NCBI RefSeq assembly: GCF_037176765.1 | Contig: NC_090034.1 | Location: forward strand, 72,547,955-72,611,954 | Origin: Anolis sagrei | Lineage: Eukaryota; Chordata; Lepidosauria; Squamata; Anolidae | Reading direction: 5' to 3' | DNA length: 64,000 nucleotides | Part shown: one piece after another, positions 31,624 to 42,101 of the stretch | How the letters are laid out: the number at the start of each line of letters is the position of its first letter | How positions within the stretch are numbered: position 1 is the stretch's first letter | Notes under the pieces: generated by a model | The model's input: the letters and a program-made list of their open reading frames with translations, nothing else | The model's database searches: none | What the model was told of the DNA's origin: nothing | Program-made: the position numbers and the translations under genes

Positions 31624-32465
31624 TAGTAAATAAATAAATAAATTTTGATAGCTTCATCTTAGGGTCATTAAGGACTTCAACAACAACAACCCAAAAAGTA
31701 ATGTTTTGATGTTATGGTACAGGGTTGTGAGAGGGCACCGTGACAGGAGAAAGCCATCCTGAATAGCAGATTGCTGCATATATCTTGTACTGTTGCTGGG
31801 TTTTTGTTTTTATCATCGCTCCAAGGTGATCTAAGTTATTCTGCTCTTTTCCAAGTTATCCAATCACGTTGCTTTGCCATAGAGAGAAAGCATGTTTGGT
31901 GGCCATCCTGTGCTTTCCTTTGAATTAGGGCATCCTTCCACTAGATGCTCCACCTGATACTGCAACGTGTCTGGCAATAGAACGATTACATAATCCTTTA
32001 TTAATAAGGCTTAAAGTGGGATGGATAGGCAGGAAATCAAAGACCTACTCAGAACAAGAGAGAGAGAGAGCACTACGTAGACTCCAAATGTCATTGCCAA
32101 GGCTGACGGTATCATGCGAAACAGAAGGCAGCCTTTTCCACCCACACAGCCCCCCCCCCCAAACTGGGAAATGCTTTTGGTTTAAATTAAATTAAATTAC
32201 AGTTTTCAGCTCTCAGGTGGAACATTGTCAGTTTGCAGGGTGAAAATGGGGGCTTGCAGGGTTTAATGCCCACTTTATAGGCATGTCTCAATATGACGCT
32301 TAGCCAACGCAGGTGTCCTGGGGTTTGGATAATCAAGCAAATCTTTATCTCCCAAACAGTTTATGATATGTGTAGATATATAAATGAAGAGACATCCTTC
32401 ACCACCACCACTAGAAGAAGAAGGAGGAGGAGGAGGAGGAGGAGGAGGAGGAGGAGGAGGAGGAG
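31624..32465. other. No gene or recognised repeat; short C run and (AGG)n at the end
   Basis: About 840 bases. A poly-C run lies near 32150 and an (AGG)n microsatellite at about 32427-32466. No exon is supported. Confidence 0.5.
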
Positions 32466-32466
32466 G

Positions 32467-32560
32467 TTGTAGATTGTTCAGGTTGTATGGCCATGTTCTA
32501 GAAGCATTCTCTCCTGACGTTTTGCCTGCATCTGTGGCACGCATCCTCAGAGGTTGTGAG
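32467..32560 (-). mobile_element. PLE 3'-end fragment (single arm)
   Basis: 'ggttgtatggccatgttcta' and 'tgacgttttgcctgcatctg' then 'tcctcagaggttgtgaggt'. The hammerhead-like block has the inactive CAAAAC form. Confidence 0.7.
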
Positions 32561-32564
32561 GTTT

Positions 32565-32595
<31 letters not shown>

Positions 32596-32662
32596 ATTAT
32601 TATTATTATTTCTTATCCACCTCTCCTTGTGGCTCGAGGGGGGTTACAGCATAATTAAAACA

Positions 32663-32705
<43 letters not shown>
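32561..32705 (-). mobile_element. LINE 3' end between (ATT)n tracts
   Basis: 'tcttatccacctctccttgt' and 'ggctcgaggggggttaca' resemble a LINE terminal block in reverse; (ATT)n on both sides. Confidence 0.45.
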
Positions 32706-32708
32706 AAG

Positions 32709-33033
32709 GAGCCCCCGGTGGCGCAGTGGGTTAAAGCACTGAGCTGCTGAGCTTGTTGATTGAAAGGTCGCAGGTTCGATTCCAGGGAGCGGCGTGAGCT
32801 TCCGCTGTCAGCCCTAGCTTCTGCCAACCTAGCAGTTCGAAAACATGCAAATGTGAGTAGATCAATAGGTACCGCTCTGGCGGGAAGGTAACGGCGCTCC
32901 ATGCAGTCATGCCGGCCACATGACCTTGGAGGTGTCTGCGGACAACGCTGGCTCTTCGGCTTAGAAATGGAGATGAGCACCACACCCCAGAGTCAGACAT
33001 GACTGGACTTAATGTCAGGGGGAAACCTTTACC

Positions 33034-33037
<4 letters not shown>
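32709..33037 (+). mobile_element. SINE-2, full length
   Basis: GAGCCCCCGGTGGCGCAGTG (box A) and GGTTCGATTCCAG (box B), then the body to 'cttaatgtcagggggaaacc' and a CTTTACCTTT tail leading into (ATT)n. Confidence 0.9.
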
Positions 33038-33069
<32 letters not shown>

Positions 33070-33074
33070 TAAAG

Positions 33075-33717
33075 CAGTGGTTCTCAACCTTCTTAATGCC
33101 ATGACCCCTTACTACGTTTCCTCATGTTATGGTGACCCCCCAACCATAAAATTAGTTTCGTTGCTACTTCATAACTCATTTTGCTGCTGTTATGAATAGT
33201 AACAGATTGGGGGAGGGTATTGATTTTGTCCTGTGGGAGTTGTAGTTGCTGGGATTTATAGTTCACCTACAATCAAAGAGCATTCTGAACTCCACCGATG
33301 GAACTGAATCAAACTTGGCACACAGAATTCCCATGACCAACAGAAAATACTGGAAGGGTTTGGTGGGCACTGACCTTGAGTTTTGGGAGTTGTAGTTTAC
33401 CTACATCCAGAGAGAACTGTAGACCTAAACAATGATGGATCTGGACTGAACTTGGCACGAATTCTCAGTATGGCCAAACTTAAAGAGTTTGGGGGAAATA
33501 GACCTTGACATTTGGGAGTTGTAGTTGCTGGGGTTTATAGTTCACCTACAATCAAAGAGCATTCGAACCCTACCAAGGATTGAATTGGGCCAAACTTCCC
33601 ACACAGAACCTCCATGACCAACAGAAAATACTGTGTTTTCTGGTGGTCTTTGGTGACCCCTCTGACACCACCTCGCGACCCCTCCAGGGGTCCCGACCCC
33701 CAGGTTGAGAAACACTG
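33075..33717 (+). mobile_element. hAT-A DNA transposon, short form
   Basis: 643 bp, from CAGTGGTTCTCAACCTTC to GGTTGAGAAACACTG, with a perfect 8-bp duplication ATTTAAAG (33067-33074 and 33718-33725). Confidence 0.93.
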
Positions 33718-34380
33718 ATTTAAAGCATTTGCTCCCAAACTGTGGAACACCCTCCCAAGAGAGACTGACCAGGATGGTTCTATCCCTGCTGACCTTCCGC
33801 ATTTCTCTGCTGCTCGGCATTTGGGGGGAGGAAGAGGGCATGCTGCTGGGGAGGTAGTGGGTGGAATTTGGGGGAAAGGTGAGTTTTTAATTTACTTTTA
33901 ATTGTAAGTGTGTGTGTGTCAGTTGTAAAATAAGATGCACGAAACTGATTGGTCAGGCGACCCTGGGGAACTGGCTGAGCCTGGGACATTTGGATACTGT
34001 TACATTTTTCAGCTATGCAAGTACTTGAAGAGAAGCAAGCAGAGAGAAACAGAGAGAGAGACTGTATTTGGAGTGTAGTCTCACTACATGAGCTGCTGGA
34101 GGAGTTTATCCACATGGACAAAGAAAGACCATTTAAAATCTCTCATAAAGGACATTATATGAGTCGATGAAACTGATCACATGATTGTAAATATGTTGCT
34201 CTGATTTATGAAGAGTAAACTACTTGTTCTTCATTGTTCATCTGCATGGCATATTTTCTTTCTCTGGTATTTGTTGTATTTGTTTTATTTTGCATTTTTA
34301 TTAGGTTGTGTGGTTGTTAGCCACCTTGAGTCTCTACGAGGAGAAAGGCAAGATAGGATTATTATTATTATTATTCATAA
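33718..34380 (+). mobile_element. L2-like LINE C-terminus and 3' UTR, split by an LTR-like insert
   Basis: 33730-33890 reads like the L2-like C-terminus in a different subfamily (LPNCGTPSQERLTRM). 34250-34380 is a LINE tail ('gttgttagccaccttgagtc', then (ATT)n). Confidence 0.5.
33903..34246 (+). mobile_element. Possible solo LTR fossil, family C
   Basis: About 344 bp from TGTAAGTGTG to CATCTGCA between two LINE parts. Contains 'gattggtcaggcgaccctgg'. No matching direct repeats and no coding interior are seen; the assignment rests on TG...CA ends and general LTR look. Confidence 0.3.
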
Positions 34381-34492
34381 TAATAATACCAGGTTGCAAA
34401 CAGCATGTATGCAGTAAACAAGGTAATAAAGCTTGAGCTTGGAAAGAATAGCATTCTTCTCTTGCAGATCCTACTGCATACCGGTTGCATCC

Positions 34493-35277
34493 CAGGCCTG
34501 AAGCTACCTACGACCATAGCATCACACAAGAGTACATAGTAGAAGCAAACAGTTTATTCCAAAACTATACAATATATATATAGTACAGAAGCAGGGATGA
34601 GGAAATAAGGTCTAGAATCCAAAAAGTCAACAATCAATTGTCTTTGATAAATCCAAAAGCAATATAGTCCAAAGAGAGTTCCAAAATGCAAAGGCAGCTT
34701 AAGTCCATAAGCAAAACTTGAACAAGATTACAAAACAAGAAAATGAAAACTCCCAAGATACTTAAATCCAAAACCAAGAGTTGAAACAACAAACATAGAA
34801 CCCAGGCCTAGCTGTACTTGAAAGCCACGTTGCCTGAACTGAAGGCAGAGAACCCGTTAGCTCCTAATAAACAGACATGAAAGCATTACGTCTGCCATGG
34901 AATTTCTGCTTCCCACAAAGCCATGTTGACCTACGATGCTGGCTATCTGCTCTTATCTGCAAGCATGCTTCCTTGCTTAAGTCAGTATCCACAGGTGCTT
35001 TCCCATAAGAGTTTCTCGTCAATTCATCTTCGCTAGACTCCTTATCTAGAGAGGATGACCAACTCCTGTGACTGGCATTGAGAATCAGATGCAATTATAT
35101 TCTCAGGCCTTGCATCTGTGCCTGCATCCCTGTGTGAAATGGTTTCACTTTCCTGGCCTATATCAGAATGAATCTCAGGAAAGCCCACAATCCCGTCTGA
35201 CTCTAAGTTATCAGTGAACCCATCAGCCCCTGTCTACTGAGCTACAACAATGCCTGTGTGCCTGCCTGCTTACAACA
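34493..35277 (-). mobile_element. Solo LTR fossil, family A
   Basis: About 785 bp in minus orientation, from TGTTGTAAGCAGGCAGGC (high end) to GGGATGCAAC (low end). Homologous along its length to the family A LTR at 6002-7705. AATAAACTG is again near the 3' end. No interior; an old solo LTR. Confidence 0.6.
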
Positions 35278-35552
35278 GGCAAGATAAAGTCTAGCTGCCA
35301 CCAGAGCAGGCATGAACAGCAAAAGCAGAGAGAAAAGGAGAAAGCAGATAAGACTGTCTTGCCAACCTTGGCATGTCAAAAATGCATAGAATCATAAAGT
35401 CAGAAGATTATACTGCGTTTCTAATAAGGTTGGCCTTCCTAAGTCTACATTTTTAATTTCAGCCCAATGGATTATGGGCATTTTGGAATTGTTGTTGTTG
35501 GGTTGTTGTAGGTTTTTCCGGGCTATATGTCCGTGTTCTAGAGGCATTTTCT

Positions 35553-35593
35553 CCTGACGTTTCGCCTGCATCTATGGCAAGCATCCTCAGAGG
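35553..35593 (-). ncRNA. Hammerhead-ribozyme-like motif (no stem III), PLE left arm
   Basis: CCT / CTGAGGA / T / GCTTGC-loop-GCAGGC / GAAAC / GTC / AGG on the minus strand. All core positions match the hammerhead consensus (CUGANGA, GAAA, UH). Confidence 0.65.
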
Positions 35594-35694
35594 TAGTGAG
35601 GTCTGTAGGAAGTAGGAAAATGGGTTTATATATCTGTGGAATGACCAGGGTCATATATAGAAACCCATTTTCTTACTTCCAACAGACCTCACTA

Positions 35695-35735
35695 CCTCTG
35701 AGGATGCTTGCCATAGATGCAGGCGAAACGTCAGG
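35695..35735 (+). ncRNA. Hammerhead-ribozyme-like motif (no stem III), PLE right arm
   Basis: Identical in core and stems to the mirror motif at 35553-35593. Expected cleavage would be after GTC at 35732. The ACGT between the GAAA and C is self-complementary, allowing stem III only between two molecules. Confidence 0.65.
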
Positions 35736-35834
35736 AGAAAATGCCTCTAGAACATGGCCATATAGCCCGGAAAAACCTACAAAAACACAGTGATTCCGGC
35801 CATGAAAGTCTTCGACAATACATTGTTGTTGTTG

Positions 35835-36521
35835 TTTGAAATACAAAATAAGGCAATGTGGCTAGTGAGATAGAAAACGTGACATATTTTTGGTTCCCTT
35901 GTGTGTCCTCATCGTTGTCAGAAAATTCAGCTCCAAATACTGTTTCTCTATTCTACTTCACTTCAGTATCCGTAATAAATTATTTAAGGCTTCTCAAGCC
36001 CAGCGGATACATCCCTACATCTCACAGAGGGAGAACAAAGCTCACAAAAGGAAGGGTGTGTTTTCCCCAAACACATGAAAGAGATTTGTTCCTGCAGTTG
36101 AAAGATGGCTCTTTCTTCCAAAGATAAAAACTAGGAGTGGGGAGGGGGAGACAAAGTCACTACCTGCTTGAAAGCACATAACAGAAAACCCAACTCTGTT
36201 GTGTAAACGCACAATGATACTGCAACTCAAGTACAAAAAAACACACCCAGTTACATGGCTCATAATTATTATTTTGCAGGTTAAAAGGAAGGGTCTTTTT
36301 TCCACCACCACTTTGCAAACAGGAAATTGCTCCTCAAATTATCTTGTGTTTTCCAAATTCTATTCCTCCAAGTTTTTTGGACATCAGCTCCCAGAAGCCT
36401 CAACTACCTTTGCCAATGATTCTTGGGGCCAAAACCCAAAATACTGGAGTTTGGGGAACACTGTTAGACAGAAAGAGCATTCATGGCCCATGCTCCCCTA
36501 CTTACGTGTTGTACTAGGGCA
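35835..36521. other. No gene or recognised repeat
   Basis: About 690 bases of single-copy looking sequence. 'caagttttttggacatcagc' near 36370 may be a repeat remnant. Confidence 0.45.
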
Positions 36522-36643
36522 GTGATGGGCAACCTTCTCAGCTTGGTGTGTCAAAATTCGCCAAAAAACCAAGCATAATTCACTTTGAGAAATAAACCAT
36601 AATTTTGTGATATTTATAGTTTAAATAACAAAAATGCATAATT

Positions 36644-36738
36644 TTTGTTCTGAGGATGCTTGTCATAGATGCAGGCGAAACGTCAGGAGAAATGCCTCTA
36701 GAACATGGCCATATAGCCCGAAAAAACCCACAAGAACT
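36644..36738 (+). mobile_element. PLE 3'-end, single short arm
   Basis: 95 bp starting 'tttgttctgaggatgcttg' and ending CCCACAAGAACT, with a perfect 13-bp duplication AAAATGCATAATT (36631-36643 and 36739-36751). It keeps the core CTGAGGA...GAAACGTC but lacks the CCT strand of stem I because its 5' end lies 6 bases before the core. Confidence 0.85.
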
Positions 36739-37026
36739 AAAATGCATAATTGCAATATATCACTGTATTCAATAACCCAAAAACTAATTATTTAACTTAC
36801 CTGTTTAGTGACTTCTTTTTTCATCCTTCAGTCAGTTTCTTTTGTTGGTCTTGATATTATTTAACTTGTGTGGGTTGCCGTAATAAGATAACTGACTGGG
36901 AGGAGAAATTCTTTAACTAAGCTGCCTATTAGTGACTTTTTTGTTGCTGAATTTCATTGACTAAATGTTCAATTGAAGGTTGGTATTTTGTACACTTCAA
37001 GCCCAAACAAGTGCTACTAACATCAT

Positions 37027-37400
37027 CTGTCAATCTTTGAAGCTGCCAGGCCATTCAAGGCTAATCAAAGTGGCCAATTGCAACATTCACACTTGCCTCA
37101 AGAACTGTTCTTTCTCCCACCCTGGACGTTATTCCACAGATATATAAACCCTAAAAAATCAGGGGAATTCCAGACAAGAATCAGTCAGGCCCATCTAACA
37201 CCTCCCAACAAAGGATTCCCCTGAGCAGGAAGGAGCCAGACTTTGAAGCTGCAAGGCCATTCAATGCTAATCAAGCTGGCCAATTGCAACATTCACACTT
37301 GCCTCCAACAGACAAGAGTTCTTTCTCCCACCCTGGGCGTTATTCCACAGGGCTATAACCCCACTTGCCTAGTTTCCAACAAACCTTTGAGGATGCCCGC
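37027..37400 (+). mobile_element. PLE 3' region fragment
   Basis: 'ccaattgcaacattcacact', 'aatcaggggaattccagaca' and 'gacaagagttctttctccca' match the PLE interior at 17 kb; two partial repeat units are present. Confidence 0.7.
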
Positions 37401-37506
37401 CTTATACTTCTCTGTATGCAGCCGCATGTGGCCGCGTGTCATAGAAAATGGCTACGCATGTCAGTGCTGACACGCATGTCATAGGTTCGCCATCAGGGTA
37501 CTAGGG

Positions 37507-38055
37507 TATAGGTGGGAGCCATATGGATGACCATACGATTTCCTTCATATGAGTCTCATTGTTCCCATTGTTCCTATGCTGTCGGTGGGCTACATTGCTT
37601 TCGCTGTGACCTTTGGTCCACTGGCATCTGGAGGGCCACATGACTCCTACCACTATGCCAGTTTTTGAGTAAACAGGGTCTGATCTGCTCATGCAAAGCC
37701 AAGGGTGCTCACTTGGACCTGGGAAACTCTAGATCGGCAATTGAAGGATGCTGCTTCAAAGCCATCTTATAAAATCAGGCAAAGTTTGGTCTGCACAAGA
37801 AACCCACCTTCCTGAGAGCAAAGGAATACTCAGTTCTTCCAATAACATGCGTTCAAGGTAGCTGAAGAATCTGTCATTCTCAACTCCCACCAAACCTATA
37901 GACCAGAGTTCAAGAAAGTTCACTCATGAGTCCAAGCATCACAGTAGGGCCTGATATTCCAGGTAGGAGAAAACTCTTGGACTTCTTTTACACTTAAATC
38001 TTCTTCAGTGGGACCTCAGGGTTTGCACCATGACAGCTGATTACTTTCAACACTG
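37507..38055. other. No gene or recognised repeat
   Basis: About 550 bases without a supported feature. Confidence 0.5.
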
Positions 38056-38203
38056 AGGACCCTTCCACACAGCCCTATAACCCAGAATATCAAGGTGGAT
38101 AATCCACAATATCTGCTTCAAACTGGGTTATCTGAGTCCACACTGCCATATAATCCAGCTCCATGTGGATTTTATACAGCCATGTGGAAGGCGCCCTGAG
38201 TTA
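38056..38203. mobile_element. MITE with CCCTTCCACAC termini
   Basis: Near-palindromic: 'acccttccacacagccctat' at the left and 'ccatgtggaaggcgccc' at the right. A related copy is at 48448-48590. Superfamily (probably hAT) not proven here. Confidence 0.55.
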
Positions 38204-38354
38204 GAGCCGAAGCCAGGGCTCCACAGGTGAATGCTAGGGAACTCTTGCTCAGCTCTCATAGAATTACTATTTCTCCTGTATTATGCTGTCGAATTCTCCC
38301 TACTTTCTACTTATAAAATGCACCACGGAGTGGAAGTCTATCAATAGATTCCTC

Positions 38355-38690
38355 CTCCATGGTGCATTAGCACAGCAGATTAACCACCAGCTGCAGTAAA
38401 TCTTGTCAACCGAAAGGTTGACAGTTCCAAACCTAGGTCAAGGTGAGCTCCCAGTCTTTAGCCCAGTTTCTGCCTACCTAGCAGTTTTGAAAACAGTAAT
38501 GTGAGGTATTTAAGGCACCCATAAGGAAATGCCGGTGATTCGATCAAGGAGGAAGTTTACAAACAAAGCTCTTTGGTGGGGAAAGTGGAGCGACAGCACG
38601 CACACACACACCGTCCTCCCAGTGGCCGGAACTGAGAACAAGCTTCCAAGATGCCGAAGATGGGAAAAGCCTATATATTGCGGACAGCAG
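38355..38690 (+). mobile_element. SINE-3, near full length
   Basis: 'ggtgcattagcacagcagat' head, 'gacagttccaaacctagg' (degenerate box B), and the distal 'aagcttccaagatgccgaag' block. Confidence 0.65.
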
Positions 38691-38691
38691 A

Positions 38692-39075
38692 GCAGAAACA
38701 CCTCTGACCTTAAACACCACACCAGACTGGTAAAACCAGCAAGCAGTTTATTGAAGAATATATGTAGGAAAGCAGGAGAAATTAGCAAAAACAGTATAGA
38801 TGCAATATACAAAATAGTCCATAAACTCCAAGGGAAAACAAGACCCATAAGTATATAAAATAAAAATCCAAGAAACTAGGCACTTGAATCCATGAAACAA
38901 GACAGCAGGAAAATATCATACACAAATCTTAAGCTTGGCAAAAACTTGGTACATATCAATCAAACAGATGCTGAGTCACGGACTCATATCCATAATTGTT
39001 TTCCAAAATCCATAGTCCATTATTCAAGCGGTTAAAGTCTTATTCCGTAGTTTCTTAAGTTTTTCCCCCTAAAAA
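38692..39075 (-). mobile_element. LTR fossil fragment, family B
   Basis: In minus orientation resembles 5500-5890: 'gtaccaagtttttgccaagc' and 'ggtgtggtgtttaaggtcag'. AATAAACTG is near its end. Partial; no coding interior. Confidence 0.5.
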
Positions 39076-39079
39076 CCAG

Positions 39080-40985
39080 GAGGGATGGGGCCTGCCTAAT
39101 GTCACTGGGGAGGGAGTTCCACCGCAAAGGGGCCACCACTGAGAAGCCCCTATTTCTCGTCCCAACTAATCATCTTATGAAGTGGTTGGGACAAAGAGCA
39201 GGGCCTCCCCAGTCGATCTTAAAGCTCTTGTAGGCTTATAGAGAGAGATGTGTTTGGGTGGGTAAGTTGGACGAGAACCGTTTAGGCCTTTATAGGCCAA
39301 GATCAGCAGGGCTTGGTAGAAAACATGATCTTCACTGCACGACAGCTCCAAGAAAAATGTAGAGAAAAAATCAACCTCTGTACATGGCATTCATTGACCT
39401 TGCAAAGGCATTTGACACAGTGAATCGCAGCGCTCTCTGGACCATCCTCCAAAAAATCGGGTGCTCTAACAAATTTGTGAACATCCTGCGGCTCCTCCAT
39501 GATGACATGATGGCAACAGTTTTGGACAGCAATGGCTCCCAAAGTGACCCATTTAAGGTGGAATCAGGTGTCAAACAGGGATGTGTTATTGCCCCAACTT
39601 TATTCTCCATCTTCATCACTATGTTACTTCACCTTGTTTATGGGAAGCTTCCCACCGGAGTGGAAATCATCTATTGGAGAGATGGCAAGCTATTCAACCT
39701 CAGCAGACTGAAAGCCAAAACCAAGGTTACAACAACATCTGTTATAGAACTCCAGTATGCTGATGACAACGTCGTCTGTGCGCATTCAGAAGATCTACAA
39801 GCCACTCTAAACACCTTTGCAGAAGCATACGAGAAGCTCGGCCTGTCATTGAACATTGAAAAAAACCAAGGTCCTGTTCCAGCAGACACCAGCCAACCCC
39901 TCTCCAATGCCAGTGATACAGCTTAATGGTGTAACATTAGAAAATGTTGATCATTTCTGCTACCTTGGCAGCCACCTCTCCACCAAAGTCAACACCGACA
40001 CCGAAATACAACACTGCCTGAGCTCTGCGAGCGCAGCATTTTTCCGAATGAAGCAGAGAGTGTTTGAGGACAGGGATATCCGTAGGGATACCAAGGTACT
40101 TGTTTATAGAGCTATTGTCCTCCCAACCCTGCTATATGCCTGGGAGACATGGACTGTCTACAGATGTCACATGCAACTCCTGGAACGATTCCATCAGCAC
40201 TGAAAATCCTGCAAATCTCTTGGGAAGACAGGCGGACAAATGTCAGCATGCTCGAAGAAGCAAAGACCACCAGCATTGAAGCGATGGTCCTCCGCCATCA
40301 ACTCCACTGGACCAGCCACGTTGTCCAGATACCCGACCACCATCTCCCAAAGCAGTTGCTCTACTCCGAACTTAAGAATGGAAAACGAAATGTTGGTGGA
40401 CAAGAAAAGAGATTTAAAGATGGGCTCAAAGCCAACCTTAAAAACTCTGGCATAGACACTGAGAACTGGGAAGCCCTGGCCCTTGACCGCTCCAGCTGGA
40501 GGTCAGCTGTGACCAGCAGTGCTGCAGAATTTGAAGAGGCACGAATGGAGGGCGAAAGGGAGAAGCGTGCCAAGAGGAAGGCGCATCAAGCCAACCCCAA
40601 CCGAGACCGCCTTCCACCTGGAAACTAATGCCCTCACTGCGGAAGAAGATGCAGAGCAAGAATAGGGCTCCACAGCCACATACGGACCCACAAGAACACT
40701 GGCCCACAAGCGATGGTCCTCGGAAAACGAGGGATTGCCTAAGTAAGTAAGTAAGGTAGAAAACTGGCAGCCAGTGGGGCTGATGTAGCATGCTCCCTGT
40801 ACACTACACCAGTTAGAAATCTGGCTGCCACCCATTTGACTAATTGAAGATTCCAGGCCATCTTTAAAGGCAGCTCCACACAGAACGTGTTGCAGTAGTC
40901 TACACAAGATGTAACAAGAGCATGGACCGCCATGGCCAAGTGTTGCATAGAAGGCCTGTAATGCCACAGCTCTTTGAACTTGAAG
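39080..40985 (-). mobile_element. L2-like LINE, minus strand, split by an RTE LINE
   Basis: 39080-39314 reads AYKGLNGSRPTYPPKHISLY and RALRSTGEALLFVP on the minus strand; 40765-40985 continues upstream in the same LINE (ALVTSCVDYCNTFCVELPLK, then MAWNLQLVKWVAARFLTGV). The RTE insertion separates them. Confidence 0.8.
39325..40754 (+). mobile_element. RTE-type LINE, 5' truncated, with target duplication
   Basis: 1430 bp with a perfect 10-bp duplication GGTAGAAAAC (39315-39324 and 40755-40764) and an (AAGT)n tail. Frames give MAFIDLAKAFDTVNRSALWT, GVKQGCVIAPTLFSIF, LQYADDNVVCAHS, and at the end CGRRCRARIGLHSHIRTH. Frame changes near 39365, 39860 and 40200, and a stop at 40626, make it inactive. 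Better preserved than the copy at 3926. Confidence 0.9.
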
Positions 40986-41667
40986 AAAAATATTATTTAA
41001 CTACCACCCTCAGAATTGGTTTTGGGAGTTGTAGCTTTCTCAAATTCTCATCTCTGCCGGCTTCTGCGATTTGAGAAAAATAATAGCTTCACCTCCCCAT
41101 AATTCATTGGAATTCACATGAAAATGTGTTTGTCCGTTGTCACCTTAAAACCTGGATAGCAGTTGCCTGAGGGTTATGCGGTTTTCGGATAATGAGTCCC
41201 CGTGGAATTTATTTTACCGACACAGATAACACCAGCAAGAAGAATGAACGATCAAAGATTGCCTATGGCAATCTTTTCTCATGGGGATAAGCACAACAGT
41301 AATGACGTGTCTTGCTTTGAGGAGCTCAGGTTGCTTCACAGACCAAGATTTTAATTTGAATTTTAAAGAGCATGTTTACTCAATACTCATCAGTCTTCCT
41401 TCTGGGAAAACAACGTGGGTCAAATAAGAGATGTCTTTAGGATGGGCAAGGTATAGAGGGAGATGCTCTGCACCCCAAAAGCAAAGGCTGTGCTATTAGT
41501 CAGGGGACAGGGCTGTGCAGCCAAGGACGCATTAAAGCCGCAGCTGCTGACGTCAAGGCTGCTTATTGGCAGCTGAGCTCCAGATGGATAATGTCCTGGC
41601 GAGGGGCCAGGGAGGTCTTCCGCCAGCTGCTGATTTAGGAGTCTCCTGCCTGGGATCCATTGCAGCA
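40986..41667. other. Single-copy block, candidate conserved non-coding sequence
   Basis: No repeat recognised. From about 41515 to 41660 it contains a CRE palindrome TGACGTCA and several E-boxes (CAGCTG at least three times). No exon is supported. Enhancer function is only a suggestion. Confidence 0.35.
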
Positions 41668-41679
41668 GAGTTCTATCAT

Positions 41680-41800
41680 ACCCTGTTTCCCTGAAAATAA
41701 GACATACCCATAAAATAAACCATAGCAGGATTTCTAAGCATTTGAGCAGTATAAGCCATACCCCAAAAATAAGACATGGCGATAGGCATGGCTATGCAGC
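41680..41800. mobile_element. Short MITE ('ccctgaaaataagacata' type)
   Basis: 'ccctgtttccctgaaaataa' then 'accccaaaaataagacatgg': a familiar vertebrate DNA-transposon derivative with imprecise ends here. Confidence 0.5.
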
Positions 41801-41874
41801 GTACAAGGTTGGCTCCCCCGTCAAATCCCAGTCATTCTGTGCATGCTGCAAGCTGAGGAATAGATATTTATTTA

Positions 41875-42101
41875 TTGTCGAAGGCTTTCATGGCTGGAAT
41901 CACTAGGTTCTTGTGGTTTTTTTCGGGCTATAAGGCCATGTTCTAGAGGCATTCTCTCCTGATGTTTCGCCTGCATCTATGGCAAGCATCCTCAGAGGTA
42001 GTGAGGATGCCTCTGAGGATGCTTGCCATAGATGCAGGTGAAACGTCAGGAGAAATGCCTTTAGAACATGGCCCTATAGCCTGAAAAAACCCACAAGAAC
42101 C
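41875..42101. mobile_element. PLE 3'-end palindrome
   Basis: Arms start TTGTCGAAGGCTTTCATGGC and end CCCACAAGAACC, meeting near 42004. A perfect 14-bp duplication TAGATATTTATTTA lies at 41861-41874 and 42102-42115. Hammerhead-like motifs at 41958-41998 (minus; GTC changed to ATC) and 42010-42050 (plus; one stem II pair becomes G-U). Confidence 0.8.
42010..42050 (+). ncRNA. Hammerhead-ribozyme-like motif (no stem III), PLE arm
   Basis: CCT, CTGAGGA, T, stem II GCTTGC/GCAGGT, GAAAC, GTC, AGG. Core intact. Confidence 0.55.

Larger units (their letters stand above)
35501..35821. mobile_element. PLE 3'-end palindrome, best-preserved copy
   Basis: Left arm from GGTTGTTGTAGGTTTTTCC; longer right arm to 'ttcgacaatac'. 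Inner edges meet near 35640 around 'gggtttatatatctgtggaa'. A perfect 13-bp duplication ATTGTTGTTGTTG lies at 35488-35500 and 35822-35834. Both arms have complete hammerhead-like cores. Confidence 0.85.
36530..37498 (+). mobile_element. hAT-D DNA transposon with nested PLE pieces
   Basis: Starts CAGTGATGGGCAACCT and ends AGGTTCGCCATCAGG, with a perfect 8-bp duplication TACTAGGG (36522-36529 and 37499-37506). The right part has 'cgccttatacttctctgtat' and 'cagtgctgacacgcatgtca'. Two PLE pieces (36644-36738 and 37027-37400) are inside. No transposase frame. Confidence 0.88.
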
